From the NCBI GenBank assembly GCA_003116995.1, contig BDSL01000047.1, forward strand, positions 372,001 through 436,000: DNA of 64,000 nt, given 5' to 3'. The notes beneath the pieces were generated by a model. That model did no database searches. It had not been told where the DNA came from and saw only the letters and a program-made list of their open reading frames with translations. Positions 22,101-31,843 of this stretch are shown piece after piece. Every line of letters starts with the position of its first letter. The first letter of the stretch is position 1. Origin of the DNA: Yamagishiella unicocca (Eukaryota; Chlorophyta; Chlorophyceae; Chlamydomonadales; Volvocaceae). Both the position numbers and the translations under genes were made by a program.

Positions 22101-24335
22101 GGCGGCCAATGTGGGGTCCAGGATGGTGATGGGCAGGAGGTGGGCGAGCACCGCAAGCAGCTGGACGAGGGCCGGGGAGCCTCGCGGGAGGGGCCGGCCG
22201 AGCACCAGGGGGTCGGCGGTGGAGCGGGCGTCGCCGGGGAGGGGCAGGGAGGCGCAGGGGGTGGGCCGCGGGGTGGCCGTGGTGCAGTAGGGCGAGGAGG
22301 AGCTGGGGCCACTGGGGGAAGGACGGCAGGAGGCCACAAGCGCCGGCCAGGCCCCGCACGGCCAGAACGGCGTGGCGAGCCCGGACGTGGGCTTCGAGGG
22401 GGAGGGCGAGGTAGAGCAGGCCGGCTCCGGCGGGCACACGGTTGGCGCTGGCCTAATGCTCGGCGGGGTGGCAGCGGCGGTCGACGAAGGCGGGCCTGGA
22501 GGGCCGCCCGCAGGCGGGGTGTGGAGGTCGACGAACTCCATGTGGTTGAGGACACGGCTGATGGCATAGCCCGAGGCGGCGAAGGCGCGGCCGAAGGCGG
22601 AGAGGGGCAGGGTGGCGGCACGCTGCAGGCGTCCGTAGACCCGGTCGAGGTCCACCAGTTGCGGTCTCGGGGCGCCAGCGGTGAAGGTGGCGCCCAGGGT
22701 GGAGGCGGAGGGGACGACGGTGAGGCGGGGCGCCAGGCCGGCATCAGGGGCGGCCAGGGGGACGGCGGCGGCCACAGGGGGGCGGGGAGGGAAGGGGCAC
22801 TGGCGGCCGTGGGGCAGGCGGGGTGGCGGCAGGACAGGCACGGGGGCCGCCTGACAGGGGCGGCAGGAGCTTCACTCTATGGAGGTTGAGCTGCTGACCC
22901 GACGCGGCGTGGAAGGTGTCCATGGCAGCCAGGAAGCGGGGGACGTCCGCGGCATCCCGGAGGAGGGGGGTGCAGTCAGCCGCATACTGAGAGGCGGTGA
23001 GGCGGAGGTCGGCGAGGGAGATGCCGATGGCTTCATGCTGCAGCCAGGAGAGGAGGGCCTGGCCGGGAGCGAGGTAGAGGAGGGGCGCAGCCGGACACCC
23101 CTATCGAACACCGGCAGTGATGGGAACCCAGCCCGCCGACAGGTGCTCATTCACGAGGGCGGCAGAGCGGGTGCGTGCCCTGCAGCAAGCGTTGCACCCA
23201 GGCAAGGCAGCCAGGGCCCACACCCATGGCATCCGTAGCCGCTAGGGCCACCAGAGCTGCTAGGGCCACCAGAGCTGCTAGGGCCACCGGAGCTGCTAGG
23301 GCCACCAGAGCTGCTAGGGCCACCGGAGCCGCTAGGGCCACCAGAGCTGCTAGGGCCACCAGAGCTGCTAGGGCCACCGGAGCCGCTAGGGCCACCAGAG
23401 CCGCTAGGGCCACCAGAGCTGCTAGGGCCACCAGAGCCGCTAGGGCCACCCGGGGCTCCGGGGTCGCCCGGGCGCCGGGGCCCCGGGGGGCGCCCCGGCA
23501 CGACCCGGGGCGGCCACCGGAGCACAAGGGGCCCCCCAGGCCGGCCGCGACGGGGGAGGTCTGGGCACGGCGGGCGCAGTCCCGAGCGGCGGCCTGCTGG
23601 GGCTGGTAGACATCCATGTCGATGGTCCCCAGCCGCACCTTATACGGGACGGCCATTGTAGCGGGATTCTGTACGGACGAGCCCGTACAAAACTACTGCC
23701 GATGCCGAGTTTGGCGTGTGCTTGCTGTGCACCAAACACGTGTACGAAGGCGATCTGATCAAGAGGTAGCGAGCGGTGTCTATTGCAGCGTCGTGAACGA
23801 AAGCGTTTGAATTAGCACGCACTGGGCCGTCGGGACGGTTGGGGTGGCTGGGTTGGGACTGCTGGACTGCATTATGGATCGCCGAGGATAGTATAGGTAG
23901 GTATGGTGGGGTTGGTGCAGGCGATGGTATGGGCACCTGTTGCTTTCCTGCAAGTAAGCGAGCGACCTGGCCGATGCCGCAGAGGCTGGCACGCATCTGG
24001 GGCCTCACGCTTCTGGGGCGCAAGGGGTTTCGGGTAAGAACCTATTTGTCTTGGGAGGGAGGGAATCCATATGCCAGCTGCCTGTGTTTCGATCGCATAC
24101 CGCTGGTAGGTGCGACACAGGCAGCAGCAGTGCGGACGTCGACAGCACCCCACGGCCACACCTGCCTGCTCAGTGGGCCAACCAACTGACCAACCGGCCG
24201 GCAACACTGCCGACTGCCCCGCCCCCACCTACCGACTGACAGGATGGCTCGACAACGCTGGATATGGCCGCTGAAGGAGGACACAAAGAGAAAGTGCGTG
24301 ATCTGCTCGAGTCCGGCAATGATGTGGCAAAGGAG
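10148..24335 (+). CDS. helical-bundle / U-box / ankyrin-repeat E3 ubiquitin ligase
   Basis: Exons: 10148-10348, 10481-10565, 11058-11419, 14418-14733, 15069-15319, then single-repeat ankyrin exons 15535-15633, 16480-16581, 17187-17285, 17991-18089, 18828-18926, 19616-19714 and 24243-24335. All junction phases agree, giving at least 635 residues. Residues 1 to about 250 form a helical region resembling the four-helix (HeLo/MLKL-like) bundle or the UND domain of plant PUB proteins. Residues about 279-350 are a U-box (PPDFLCPITMCSMRDPVILE ... LTSNTLIDN), which recruits an E2 and transfers ubiquitin without zinc. An Ala/Pro/Val-rich linker leads to seven ankyrin repeats (TPLMIAAYGGHVEVV type), presumably for substrate binding. 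Plant U-box proteins of this N-terminal type usually carry ARM rather than ankyrin repeats. Introns 3 and 11 hold transposon insertions. The last exon is not certain; see 26055-26270. Confidence 0.82.
11690..13690 (-). mobile_element. Ty3/gypsy retrotransposon pol fragment (decayed)
   Basis: On the minus strand, reading from 13690 leftward: an RNase H segment (AECKYTTGEQGLLAVLHALR, about 13550-13460); the end of the integrase zinc domain and start of its core (LPIPDNPWESVSLDYVV, about 12830-12760); the rest of the core (VVSDRGPQFASNFW, then STAYHPQSDGQTERMNQ, about 12590-12450); the post-core region (WDTYLSAAEFAMNN, about 12390); and a C-terminal LQLPADMRVHPILPAFHVS segment (about 11960-11900). 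The segments are in several frames, so the copy is broken. It lies antisense in intron 3 of the U-box/ankyrin gene. No long terminal repeats were identified. Confidence 0.82.
14038..14250. repeat. short tandem repeat, about 20-bp unit
   Basis: Around ten imperfect copies of a unit with core CTGAAAGGCGTAGTACGACA lie near the 3' end of intron 3 of the U-box/ankyrin gene, between the Ty3/gypsy fragment and exon 4. A related sequence (GAAGGCATAGTACGACATTTG) occurs at about 13692, at the other side of the retroelement region. Confidence 0.85.
19875..23670 (-). mobile_element. dead L1-type LINE inserted in ankyrin intron
   Basis: Minus-strand ORF2 remnants in order from 23640 leftward. A reverse-transcriptase segment reads PITAGVR-stop-GCPAAPLLYL (the Q of GVRQGCP is a TAG at 23101-23103). 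Next is SQYAADCTPLLRDAADVPRF (the YADD box reads YAAD, about 22976-22990), then a post-RT region (LPLSAFGRAFAASGYAISRV, about 22600-22550). A further frame has LLYLALPLEAHVRARHAVLA. A C-terminal region has KKPFWRLAINGF and CPCG...HFWD at about 21355-21230. Frames change several times. The left (3') part includes two related about 87-bp blocks at about 19872 and 20443. The right side joins ankyrin-intron sequence at about 23670-23700. The 5' part of ORF2 (endonuclease) was not seen, so it is probably 5' truncated. Confidence 0.8.
23241..23456. repeat. 18-bp minisatellite inside the LINE
   Basis: About 12 copies of an 18-bp unit (GCTAGGGCCACCAGAGCT with small variants) keep the reading frame open on both strands. 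They lie between the GVR-stop-GCP segment and the right end of the LINE remnant. Confidence 0.95.
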
Positions 24336-26054
24336 GTGTGTTCCGAGGGTTGGTGCCGGAAGCGGCGCGGGGACCTGGGTAATGCTCCATGCCTTTGCGC
24401 ACGGGCCAGGTGTCGTTTTTTATTTGCGCCAAGGCCGTGCGTGGCGATAGATGGCGCACCCGCATTATTATTTGGGCGGCCGCTGTGCGCATACATGTGG
24501 TGTGCGTGATAAGGCTTGCTTGAAAGAAGATGCATCAACACTGTTGTGATCGACAACAACGCGATTGCTTGTTCGATTCGCTGTGTACCAAAGACCTGTA
24601 CGAAGGCGATCTGGTCAAGAGGTAGCGGCTGTGACTATTGCACGAAAGGATTGAAATAGGATTGCAGCGTCGTGAATGAAAGCGTTTGAATGAGCACGCA
24701 CTGGGCGGTCGGGACGGTTGGGGTGGGTTGGGACTTCTGGACTGCATTGCGGATCGTCGAGGATAGTCTAGGTGGGTATGGCGGGGTTGGTGCAGGCGAC
24801 GGTATGGGCACTTGTTGCTTTCCTGCAAGTAAGCGACCTGGCCGATGCCCCAGAGGCTGGCATGATTCATGCATCTGGGGCGCAAGGGTTTTCGGGTGCG
24901 AACCTATTTATTTGTCTCGGGAGGGAATCCATATGCCAGCTGCCGGGTGGGCACTAAACCGCCTCCTAGGGCGGCTCACGAAGATATGTACAAGATGTTC
25001 CCTTCCAAGCACTTCCAATACACACACCGCTAGGTGCGCTTTGTTTAATTTCCAATGCGGTCTGACTTCCAGCCATATCCCCCTTCAAAAACCTCAAAGG
25101 AGGCGTCGGGCCCATTTAAGCTCATCTCTCGCCCACTCCTCGCTGCCACAGAGCGGAAAGAAGGCGCTGTACTTGAAAAGACGCAATGTCGAGAAGCGTG
25201 CTTTGCTGCGGGGGTGATAGCGGCAAAGCAACCTGTGTGCTACCAGCTGGCAATAATGGGGTGCGCTGTGGCCGTGTAGATTGCATCGCCGACAGCCGTA
25301 TGTACTACTGGACAGCTGCTGCTGCTGGCACCACTGTTGGGACCCTGCCATGCCGTTTGCAGCAGGCGAGAGGCTGGTGGCAGGGCAACAGCAGTGTGGG
25401 ACCCTACCTGCTGGCTGAGATGGCCGGGGTGGCGTGTGCAGGTCGAGTCAGGGAGTACCTGCTAAGCCGAAGTTGCTGCCAAGCCGAAGTGGCTCTAACA
25501 GGCTTGGTAGAAGGAATCATGCAACTGGATTGCTACTATCCACGCTTCTACGGTTAAATAAGTTGTGCGATGCGGCCTGTGGGTGGACATCCCCTCCCCG
25601 TGGTGGATGGCAGCGGTGGCGGCGGCTGGAGGGGTTGCCGCTTATTCCGGTTCCGAGTACGTATGTCAGTGCAAGTGGTCGGGCTTATGCAGCTATCGGA
25701 AATGGTGGCGGCTCGCGCGGCCATGTGTGACATGTATGTTTGGGAGGCGCTGGGGGGGGCAGCAGTGACCGTTATATTCCAGAGGCGCTGGGGGGTTACA
25801 ATAAAAGAACCGGTGATGCGCTGGGGGGGTTGCAAAACCCTGCACGGAAGAGAAAACCGTTTAGAAGCGCCTTCTAGAAGCGCCTTCTAGATGCGCCGTT
25901 AAGTCGGAAGTAGTGTGTCGACCTGCGGCGGCTTAGACTAAATCGGCGGCCGCTCCTAGGCTAGCGGAAATGAGGAACCCGCACGGCGCAAGGAAATGTT
26001 TTGCGAGGTCGCTTTGTTTTGGGCGCAAGCGGGAGAACTGTGTGAAGTGACTAG

Positions 26055-26270
26055 GGAGCAGGGACCCATGGTGGACGGGTTTCACGGAAGCGCCAACGTG
26101 ACCCCTCGCCCGAGGTGCATGGGAAGGACGACAAGGAAGAGGCTACCGCGTCGGAGGATGGAAGCGATGGGGAGCCCCTGAAGTCGCAGTCCGAAGGTGA
26201 CGAGGATAAAGAAGAGGAGGATCTGGGAGCCATAGTCCTTGGCCAGGCTGATGCTTTGACTAGGTTGTGA
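26055..26270 (+). CDS. possible terminal exon with NLS-like and acidic tail
   Basis: This open segment of 71 codons follows a TAG acceptor and ends at TGA 26268-26270. It encodes a basic, NLS-like start (GRVSRKRQRD) and then a strongly acidic Glu/Asp/Ser tract. A TGTAA polyadenylation signal lies 88 nt after the stop. Its entry phase (0) matches the end of the last ankyrin exon at 24335, so it could be the last exon of the U-box/ankyrin gene, across an intron of about 1.7 kb. It could equally end an unrelated gene or a transposon fragment. No domain was recognised. Confidence 0.35.
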   Translation, partial: GAGTHGGRVSRKRQRDPSPEVHGKDDKEEATASEDGSDGEPLKSQSEGDEDKEEEDLGAIVLGQADALTRL

Positions 26271-26358
26271 GCTGCCACCAGAAAGGGTGTCACGGCATGA
26301 TGGCTTCTAATAGGGCCGCCGACATGTTGTAGTTACAATGGGTTCCAGACCCACAACA

Positions 26359-26363
26359 TGTAA
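26359..26363 (+). terminator. TGTAA polyadenylation signal
   Basis: This volvocine-type signal lies 88 nt after the TGA of the possible terminal exon. It is also part of the inverted repeat at 26322-26364. Confidence 0.4.
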
Positions 26364-28177
26364 AGGTGGGAGAGGGCTCGGATGCACGTAACAGCTTAGG
26401 GGGCATTATTCTTTTTTCATTGCTTGCGGACGCAAAGATATGGGATAGGTTTTATTGCAGCTTTGCAGGCACGATAGTAAGGGCCATTCCGTGGGCGGAT
26501 ACTGTCTTTTCTCATTGCTGATCTTACATGCAGACACATAGCGGCACGGGTGAGGGGACGACAGGGTTAGCAGCGTGCACGGTGGCAAGGGTGAATGGTT
26601 GTTCGTTGTACAACACATGCTGAAAGGCCTCAAAGGGCGGGCCACTATTATTTGGACTGGCTATTGCTGTTTTTGCCTCTGGATGTTGGCTGTCTCCATC
26701 CATCAAGTGAACCGCGCGCCAGTGGTGACGGGGGGATAATACGCAATTATGAGCAGCAGCTGTTGCCTCTGCTGCTGTTTGCATCAGCAAGCCAGGGCCT
26801 CTAGCGACCTACCCACGCATCATATATATTGATTGGATATAGGCACCTCCTTGCCGCCACTAACATCACCGCTACATCACCGCCCGTAACCGCCGCCAAG
26901 CACTGCCTCTTCGGGGTTCCCGGACCCCGCAGACGTTCACTCTTAAAACCGCATAAATCACAGCCATCGACTGCCGTGCTTTGCCGCACCCTATCTGCGC
27001 CGCCGCCAGCAACCAGATCCTCCATCCCCACGGCAGTGGAGGGAGAAACAAACAGCGTACAGCAGCTATCCCGCTCTGCCAAGTCCACGGAATTTGTATA
27101 CCCTGTATCTTGCGCAGCTTCGCGAGGTCGGCACCAGGCTGGGGACCCAAAGTACCGAGCAAGAAACAAAAAAGCACACGTAAAAATAATGTTCCGCAGG
27201 AAGCGACGCGTCTTTGTGTAAAACATACGGAGCATCTCAGCCACTGCCAAAGAGCCCAAGGCAAGATTGCCAACAGCCTGCTACCAACAAATACAGGGTG
27301 AATAAGCGCCCTAGCCTCCCGCCAGGCGTACGGCTGCCGTCAATCAAGCCGCAGAGCGCGACTTGTACGGCATACACCGCGGCGTCAGTGCCTGCTAGGA
27401 CAGCAGCAACACAGCTTCGGTGTAGGCATGGCCGTGACACGAAAATTAACGCTGCATGGAGGACGGCCGCAGCGCACAGGACCGCCGAGCACAGGCGCGC
27501 GTTCACCGCTGCCGTGTTCACCGGCGCACACCAGGGCACATACAACTTTGTGGTCGTGGCTGAGTCTATGCACTGCGCGGAGGCGGGCCCCCTTGACTTC
27601 TTTGTCTTTCTCCTCTGTTGTTTGAACCCGTTTTCTCGCCACACGCGACGGCAGGACGCACGGGGACAGGGTTGGGGCAGGATGGGGGACCCGCGTGTAC
27701 GCACGCGCTTTGTGGCCGACATGCATCGAAATAAAACATGTGTCGTAGCTTAATTATATAGACGAGTGTTAGCCACGGACTTAAGATGCACGGCTCTCTA
27801 ATTTTCGACCCAAACATTTACTGTTTCCTGAACCGAGGCTCTCGACCCACAATGCCGGACAGGTGACGAGTGTGTATGCTCGCTGAATCAACGTTACAAA
27901 CGGGAATCGCCACATTCCCAAACCTGGCCTTCGCCCTTCCGGTGACGTACGGCGAAGATTCACCCGCGATCACCTTCCGTTAACCTTTTCACTGCCAAGG
28001 AGTAGCATTTTCAGCTAATCACCTGTAAGTCGACTCTCTGTATACTTCCAAATCGTTTTCGTAGGAACTGTGCGGCCTCCTGGCCCGGTTCTCACCACAA
28101 AGGCGTCCCTTGTGGGAGTTGGAAAAGAGCAGATCAGCAACAGGGAAATATGCTCATATCCCAATAGTATCGAAAGC

Positions 28178-31100
28178 ATGGATTCAGCGGTGGCGGCAGG
28201 GCGGAGCGTCGGGCATCCCTGCTCATCGGCCGCGCACCATAAATTTGGACGAAGGCGTCTGACGGAGCTACCGAATTATGCAGTGTGGACCTCAAGCTGC
28301 CGTGTTGCGTCTCCGCTACGAAAGGCAACTGCGGTCTGCGTTGCCCTGGAGGATGTCGGAGTGGAAGCAACGAGGTCGACAACAGTGCTGCAGGGCTTTA
28401 ATCAAGGCCATGATAGTCCGTCTAATCTGATCTCGGAAAGGCGCCAGTCCTTTCCGGCGCCGCATCCAGCTCACAACCTCGCGACCTCCCCCGCGTTGCG
28501 GCGCAAGCGTCAGGCGCAGCAGCTCGCTGCGCAGAATCTCACACGCTCCCTTGCCTCCTGCCTCAGCCTCGCCGAAGCTCAACAACTTTACGACGCCAAC
28601 AGCGAACACTTCAACGCCATCCACTTCTCCGCCCTCTTCTCCGCCCTCGCCCGCCTGGCATCCAACAAACGCGTCACCGGCCACAGCCCCCACGCCCCCG
28701 CAGCAGCCCACGTGGCTGATGCGCCTGTCGTACCGACAGCTGCTGACATCAGTCACAGTACCACCATAACCGCCGCCAGCGGCACCGCCACCGCCGCCGT
28801 ACCCCACCATCCCGCCAGCCGCCAACCCCTCGGCCGAGGCGAGCGCTACGAGCTGCGCCGCTTCGTGGCCGAGCGCCTCGTCCCGCACGTGGGCCTGCGG
28901 CTGATGGGCCTGGGGCCGCGCCAGCTGTCGGGCGTGCTGGCGGCGCTGGCGCAGCTGGACTGCCCGCCGCCGGCCTTCTGGCTCTCAGAGTGGCTGCAGC
29001 ACTTTGGTCGCCGCCTCGAGCCAGTGATCCTGCAAAGTGGGACAATCCCATCACCTGGGGAACTGGGTGCGAGGAACGATAACAGCACCAGCACCACCAG
29101 CACCACCAGCAGTGGTAGCAGGGGCCAGCCGTCCACGGCCGTGGCGGAGGCTTCGCCTTCCCCTTCCCGCTGCTCCTCCGGTGACATAGCGCAGGCGATG
29201 TGGGCTCTGGGGCGGCTGCGGTGCTCCGGGGCGCTGGCGGCAGCCGATCCCGACATGACAGCGACGGCGGCAGCGGCGGGCGTACAGCTGGACCACTGGG
29301 ACAACTCAGGCCGGGGCTCGGGAGGCGCTGCTGGGGGCCCCATCGACACCAGCACCTTGATATCTCCGCCCGCAGCCTCCAGCAACCACGTGGTGGCGGT
29401 TTCGGAGACGACTGGCCCCAGCCTTGTGTGGCTGGAGTCCGTGGCAACCGCCTTCGCCGACCAGGCCGCTGTGGCGCTGCCTTCGGAGCTGTCGTCCTAC
29501 CTCTGGGCGGCGGCGCGGCTGGGCTATCGGCCGCCGGAGCGGGTCATGACGGCGCTGCTGGGGCGCTGCGAGCAGCTGATGGGGGGCACGGGGGCCGGCC
29601 GGCTGGGTCCGCGGGAGCTGTGCGGGGTGATGTGGGCGCTGGCGGCGCTGGGGTTCAGGCCGGGGTCGGCGTGGATGCAGCGCGCAGGGGGGGAGCTGCA
29701 GCGCATGGCGGGCAGCGGGGCGGCGGCGGCGGCTGTGGGGGACACGGACACGGTGCAGCCGGCGACAGAGGCGGTAGATGCCGTGGCTGTGACTGCGATG
29801 GCCGCGGCGGGAGCAGCATCAATACAGGCGGCAGTGGAGCAGGCTTGGGAGGGAGCGTCCACAGCAGCCACTGTCGCCGCTGCTGTGGCGACCGACGCCG
29901 TCGGCGCCTCCTCGGATGTCGACTGGTGGAATAACCACCTGGACACCTCAGCAGTCGCAGCGAGCACCTCCGTCCTGATCGCCGCCGCAGCCCAGCCGTC
30001 CCCGCTCCCGCAGCTGCGCCCGCCCCCACCCGTCCTCGCCCGCCTGGACGCCCGCCAGGCCGCCACCTGCGCCTGGGCGTTTGCACGGCTGGGTCACCGT
30101 CCCTCCGCCGCGGTCTTGCACACCCTCCTGCGGCTCGCCTGCGCTTCCAGCGGCGGCAACGGCGACCACAGCCGCAGCGGCGGTGTTGCGGCACGGCGGC
30201 TGACGGCGGCCACGGCTCAGGACCTCTCCATGCTGTCGTTCTCACTGGGTGTCCTTCGCTTCCGGCCGACGCCTGATGAGGCAATCGCGATGCTGACGGC
30301 CATGGCGGCTCGGCTGCAGGACGCCAGCCCGCAAGACCTTGTAGTGTGGCTCGGGGCGCTGGCGAGGATGCGGCTGGCGGTTCCGGAGCCGTGGCTCGAC
30401 GCGTACCTGCAGCGGATGGCTCCGGAGCTGGAGGCACTGCCGCCGCTGTCGCTGGTGAACTGGGTCGAGGCGATGGCGCAGCTGCGGACGGCGGCGCTGC
30501 CGGGAAGCGCAACGCAGCCGCTGGCGGCTGCGGCACAGCGGCAGCAGCAGCTGCCTTCGCCGCCGCAGCTGCTACTGCGGCGGTATCTTCGGAAGGGTGG
30601 CGGCGGTGGGTCGTTGCGGCCCGTGGTGTCAACTCGCAGGGCCGCTGCTGCAGTGATGCGACGCAGGACCAACGACGCGGTCGGCAGTCGTGGCGGTGGC
30701 GGTGACGGCGGCGGCGGCGGTGGCGGCGGCGGTGAGGCGTGGGTGGTGGTTGCGCTGCCGCTGGCCGCACCACAAGACGCCGCGGCTTCTCTCGCAGCCC
30801 AAGCCCCGGAGCAGCAGCAGCAGCGGCGGCAGCGGCGGCGGCAGCAGCGACAACGGCGGCAGCGCCTCAGTTGCCCACGGCGCCACCTCGAGTGTCCGGT
30901 GCTGCTCCCCAGGCCGGTGCCGCCCATGGCGGGCTCGCTGGTGCCAGTCTCATCCGGCGCCGCGGGCGCTGCTCGCTGCGTGGTGGTGCGGCCTGCGGCC
31001 AGCCTGCTGCACCCGGAGCTCCTGCGGCGGCTGCTCGACGCGACCACCGCCAGCATGCCGCACCTGGGGCTGGAGCAGCAGTGCCGCCTGGCCTGGGCGG

Positions 31101-31843
31101 CGGCGCGCCTGCACGCCCCCGTCGGCGGCGATTGGGTGGACGCGCTGGTGCGCAACACGTACGAGGCGCTGGGCCGGCGGCTGCGGCAGCAGCTGCCGCC
31201 GAACGCTGGCGGGTTGCCGTACGGTGTACGGCAGGGGCGCGCGCGGCAGCAGGGGCGGCGGCAGCAGCAGCAGCAGCAACAGCATTCCGGCGGCGAGGCC
31301 GCCGCGTTTGATGACGCCACGGCGGCATCGGCCGCGGCGGTCGTTGGCGCCGCTTGGCTGGTCAAGCTGGTGCGGGCGGTGGCGATGCTGCACCGCCGGC
31401 AGAGCCTCCGCCGCAGCCAGCTGCGTCTCTTCCGGCAGCGGCGGTGGTTGCGGAACCACCCGGAGTCGGCGCTGGAGGGGGCCCCCTGGGCGCCCCAGCA
31501 GCCGCCGCAGTTGCAAGACCCCTCCTCGCCGTACGCTCCGCGGCAGTGGTGCGCTATGATGGTCGTCGCGCTACTACCGCAGCTGCCGTCGCTGTCCAAC
31601 TCGCAGTTGTTGCGCCTGGTCCGCAGCCTGGCGCAGCTGCGGCCGAAGCGGCCGCAGGGCAGCCTGGCAGCCCACCTGGGCGGCTACTGCCGCCGCAGGG
31701 TGCAGGCGACGTGCGGCGGGGAGGAGGCGTGCGACCTGGCGACAGCGGAGCTGCTGCAGTGGACGTGCGGCTGGGATGACGAAGGCGCCAGCGGCGCTGG
31801 TGCCAGCGTTGGGGGTCCTCCTGGTAGTCGCGAGGGCGCGTGA
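28178..31843 (+). CDS. intronless OPR-like organellar RNA-binding protein
   Basis: A single uninterrupted frame of 1,221 residues from the ATG at 28178; an upstream in-frame GTG at 28070 is less likely as a start. The first about 60 residues are Ser/Ala/Arg/Val-rich with few acidic residues and contain RVASPLRKATAVCVA, a plausible plastid transit peptide with its cleavage region. The body has degenerate helical repeats of about 38 residues with Trp-Ala-hydrophobic helices and P-x-x-x-W/hydrophobic positions, for example LGYRPPERVM (about residue 450), LGFRPGSAWM (about 493), LGHRPSAAVL (about 640) and VPEPWLDAYL (about 733). These fit octotricopeptide repeats, which bind specific organellar mRNAs for stability, splicing or translation. 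Long Ala/Gly/Gln linkers separate the repeats. No catalytic domain was seen. Having no intron is unusual beside genes with 6-12 exons. Confidence 0.66.
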   Translation: MDSAVAAGRSVGHPCSSAAHHKFGRRRLTELPNYAVWTSSCRVASPLRKATAVCVALEDVGVEATRSTTVLQGFNQGHDSPSNLISERRQSFPAPHPAHNLATSPALRRKRQAQQLAAQNLTRSLASCLSLAEAQQLYDANSEHFNAIHFSALFSALARLASNKRVTGHSPHAPAAAHVADAPVVPTAADISHSTTITAASGTATAAVPHHPASRQPLGRGERYELRRFVAERLVPHVGLRLMGLGPRQLSGVLAALAQLDCPPPAFWLSEWLQHFGRRLEPVILQSGTIPSPGELGARNDNSTSTTSTTSSGSRGQPSTAVAEASPSPSRCSSGDIAQAMWALGRLRCSGALAAADPDMTATAAAAGVQLDHWDNSGRGSGGAAGGPIDTSTLISPPAASSNHVVAVSETTGPSLVWLESVATAFADQAAVALPSELSSYLWAAARLGYRPPERVMTALLGRCEQLMGGTGAGRLGPRELCGVMWALAALGFRPGSAWMQRAGGELQRMAGSGAAAAAVGDTDTVQPATEAVDAVAVTAMAAAGAASIQAAVEQAWEGASTAATVAAAVATDAVGASSDVDWWNNHLDTSAVAASTSVLIAAAAQPSPLPQLRPPPPVLARLDARQAATCAWAFARLGHRPSAAVLHTLLRLACASSGGNGDHSRSGGVAARRLTAATAQDLSMLSFSLGVLRFRPTPDEAIAMLTAMAARLQDASPQDLVVWLGALARMRLAVPEPWLDAYLQRMAPELEALPPLSLVNWVEAMAQLRTAALPGSATQPLAAAAQRQQQLPSPPQLLLRRYLRKGGGGGSLRPVVSTRRAAAAVMRRRTNDAVGSRGGGGDGGGGGGGGGEAWVVVALPLAAPQDAAASLAAQAPEQQQQRRQRRRQQRQRRQRLSCPRRHLECPVLLPRPVPPMAGSLVPVSSGAAGAARCVVVRPAASLLHPELLRRLLDATTASMPHLGLEQQCRLAWAAARLHAPVGGDWVDALVRNTYEALGRRLRQQLPPNAGGLPYGVRQGRARQQGRRQQQQQQQHSGGEAAAFDDATAASAAAVVGAAWLVKLVRAVAMLHRRQSLRRSQLRLFRQRRWLRNHPESALEGAPWAPQQPPQLQDPSSPYAPRQWCAMMVVALLPQLPSLSNSQLLRLVRSLAQLRPKRPQGSLAAHLGGYCRRRVQATCGGEEACDLATAELLQWTCGWDDEGASGAGASVGGPPGSREGA

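Larger units (their letters stand above)
15535..24947 (+). repeat. tandemly amplified ankyrin exon-intron units
   Basis: Units of roughly 0.7-0.95 kb repeat head to tail. Each carries one ankyrin exon (93-102 nt, both flanking introns in phase 0, acceptor always CTGACAG before GAT) and a similar intron. Recognisable intron blocks are GGACGGTTGGGGTGGGTTGG, TATGGGCACTTGTTGCTTTC and GGGAGGGAATCCATATGCC. Exon starts are 15535, 16480, 17187, 17991, 18828, 19616 and 24243. The last unit is cut after CCATATGCCAGCTGCCG at about 24947, which marks the end of the array. The sixth intron is split by an L1-type insertion. Confidence 0.93.
24948..28177. other. region after the ankyrin array; mostly no recognised gene
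   Basis: Apart from the possible terminal exon at 26055-26270 nothing coding was recognised. Direct repeats of GAAGCGCCTTCTA lie at about 25863-25890. An inverted repeat (ACATGTTGT ... ACAACATGT with an inner TGGGT/ACCCA stem) lies at about 26322-26364, overlapping the TGTAA signal. The stretch 26800-27760 has open frames on both strands without recognisable motifs. Confidence 0.45.

Noticed and set aside
21414..22841. 475-codon minus-strand open frame as a host gene
   Set aside because: Its content switches between LINE ORF2 motifs and meaningless Pro/Ser-rich stretches as frames change; it is part of the dead L1-type element.
23147..23656. Collagen-like repeat protein
   Set aside because: The GGPSSS/ATRAAR repeats come from the 18-bp minisatellite within the LINE remnant.
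26322..26364. Histone-type 3' stem-loop or LTR ends
   Set aside because: The stem overlaps a TGTAA signal and the sequence does not match the histone stem-loop; no second LTR copy was found.
29655..31599. Minus-strand frames of 372 and 460 codons opposite the OPR-like gene
   Set aside because: Arg/Ser/Pro-rich antisense shadows caused by high GC at third positions; no motifs.
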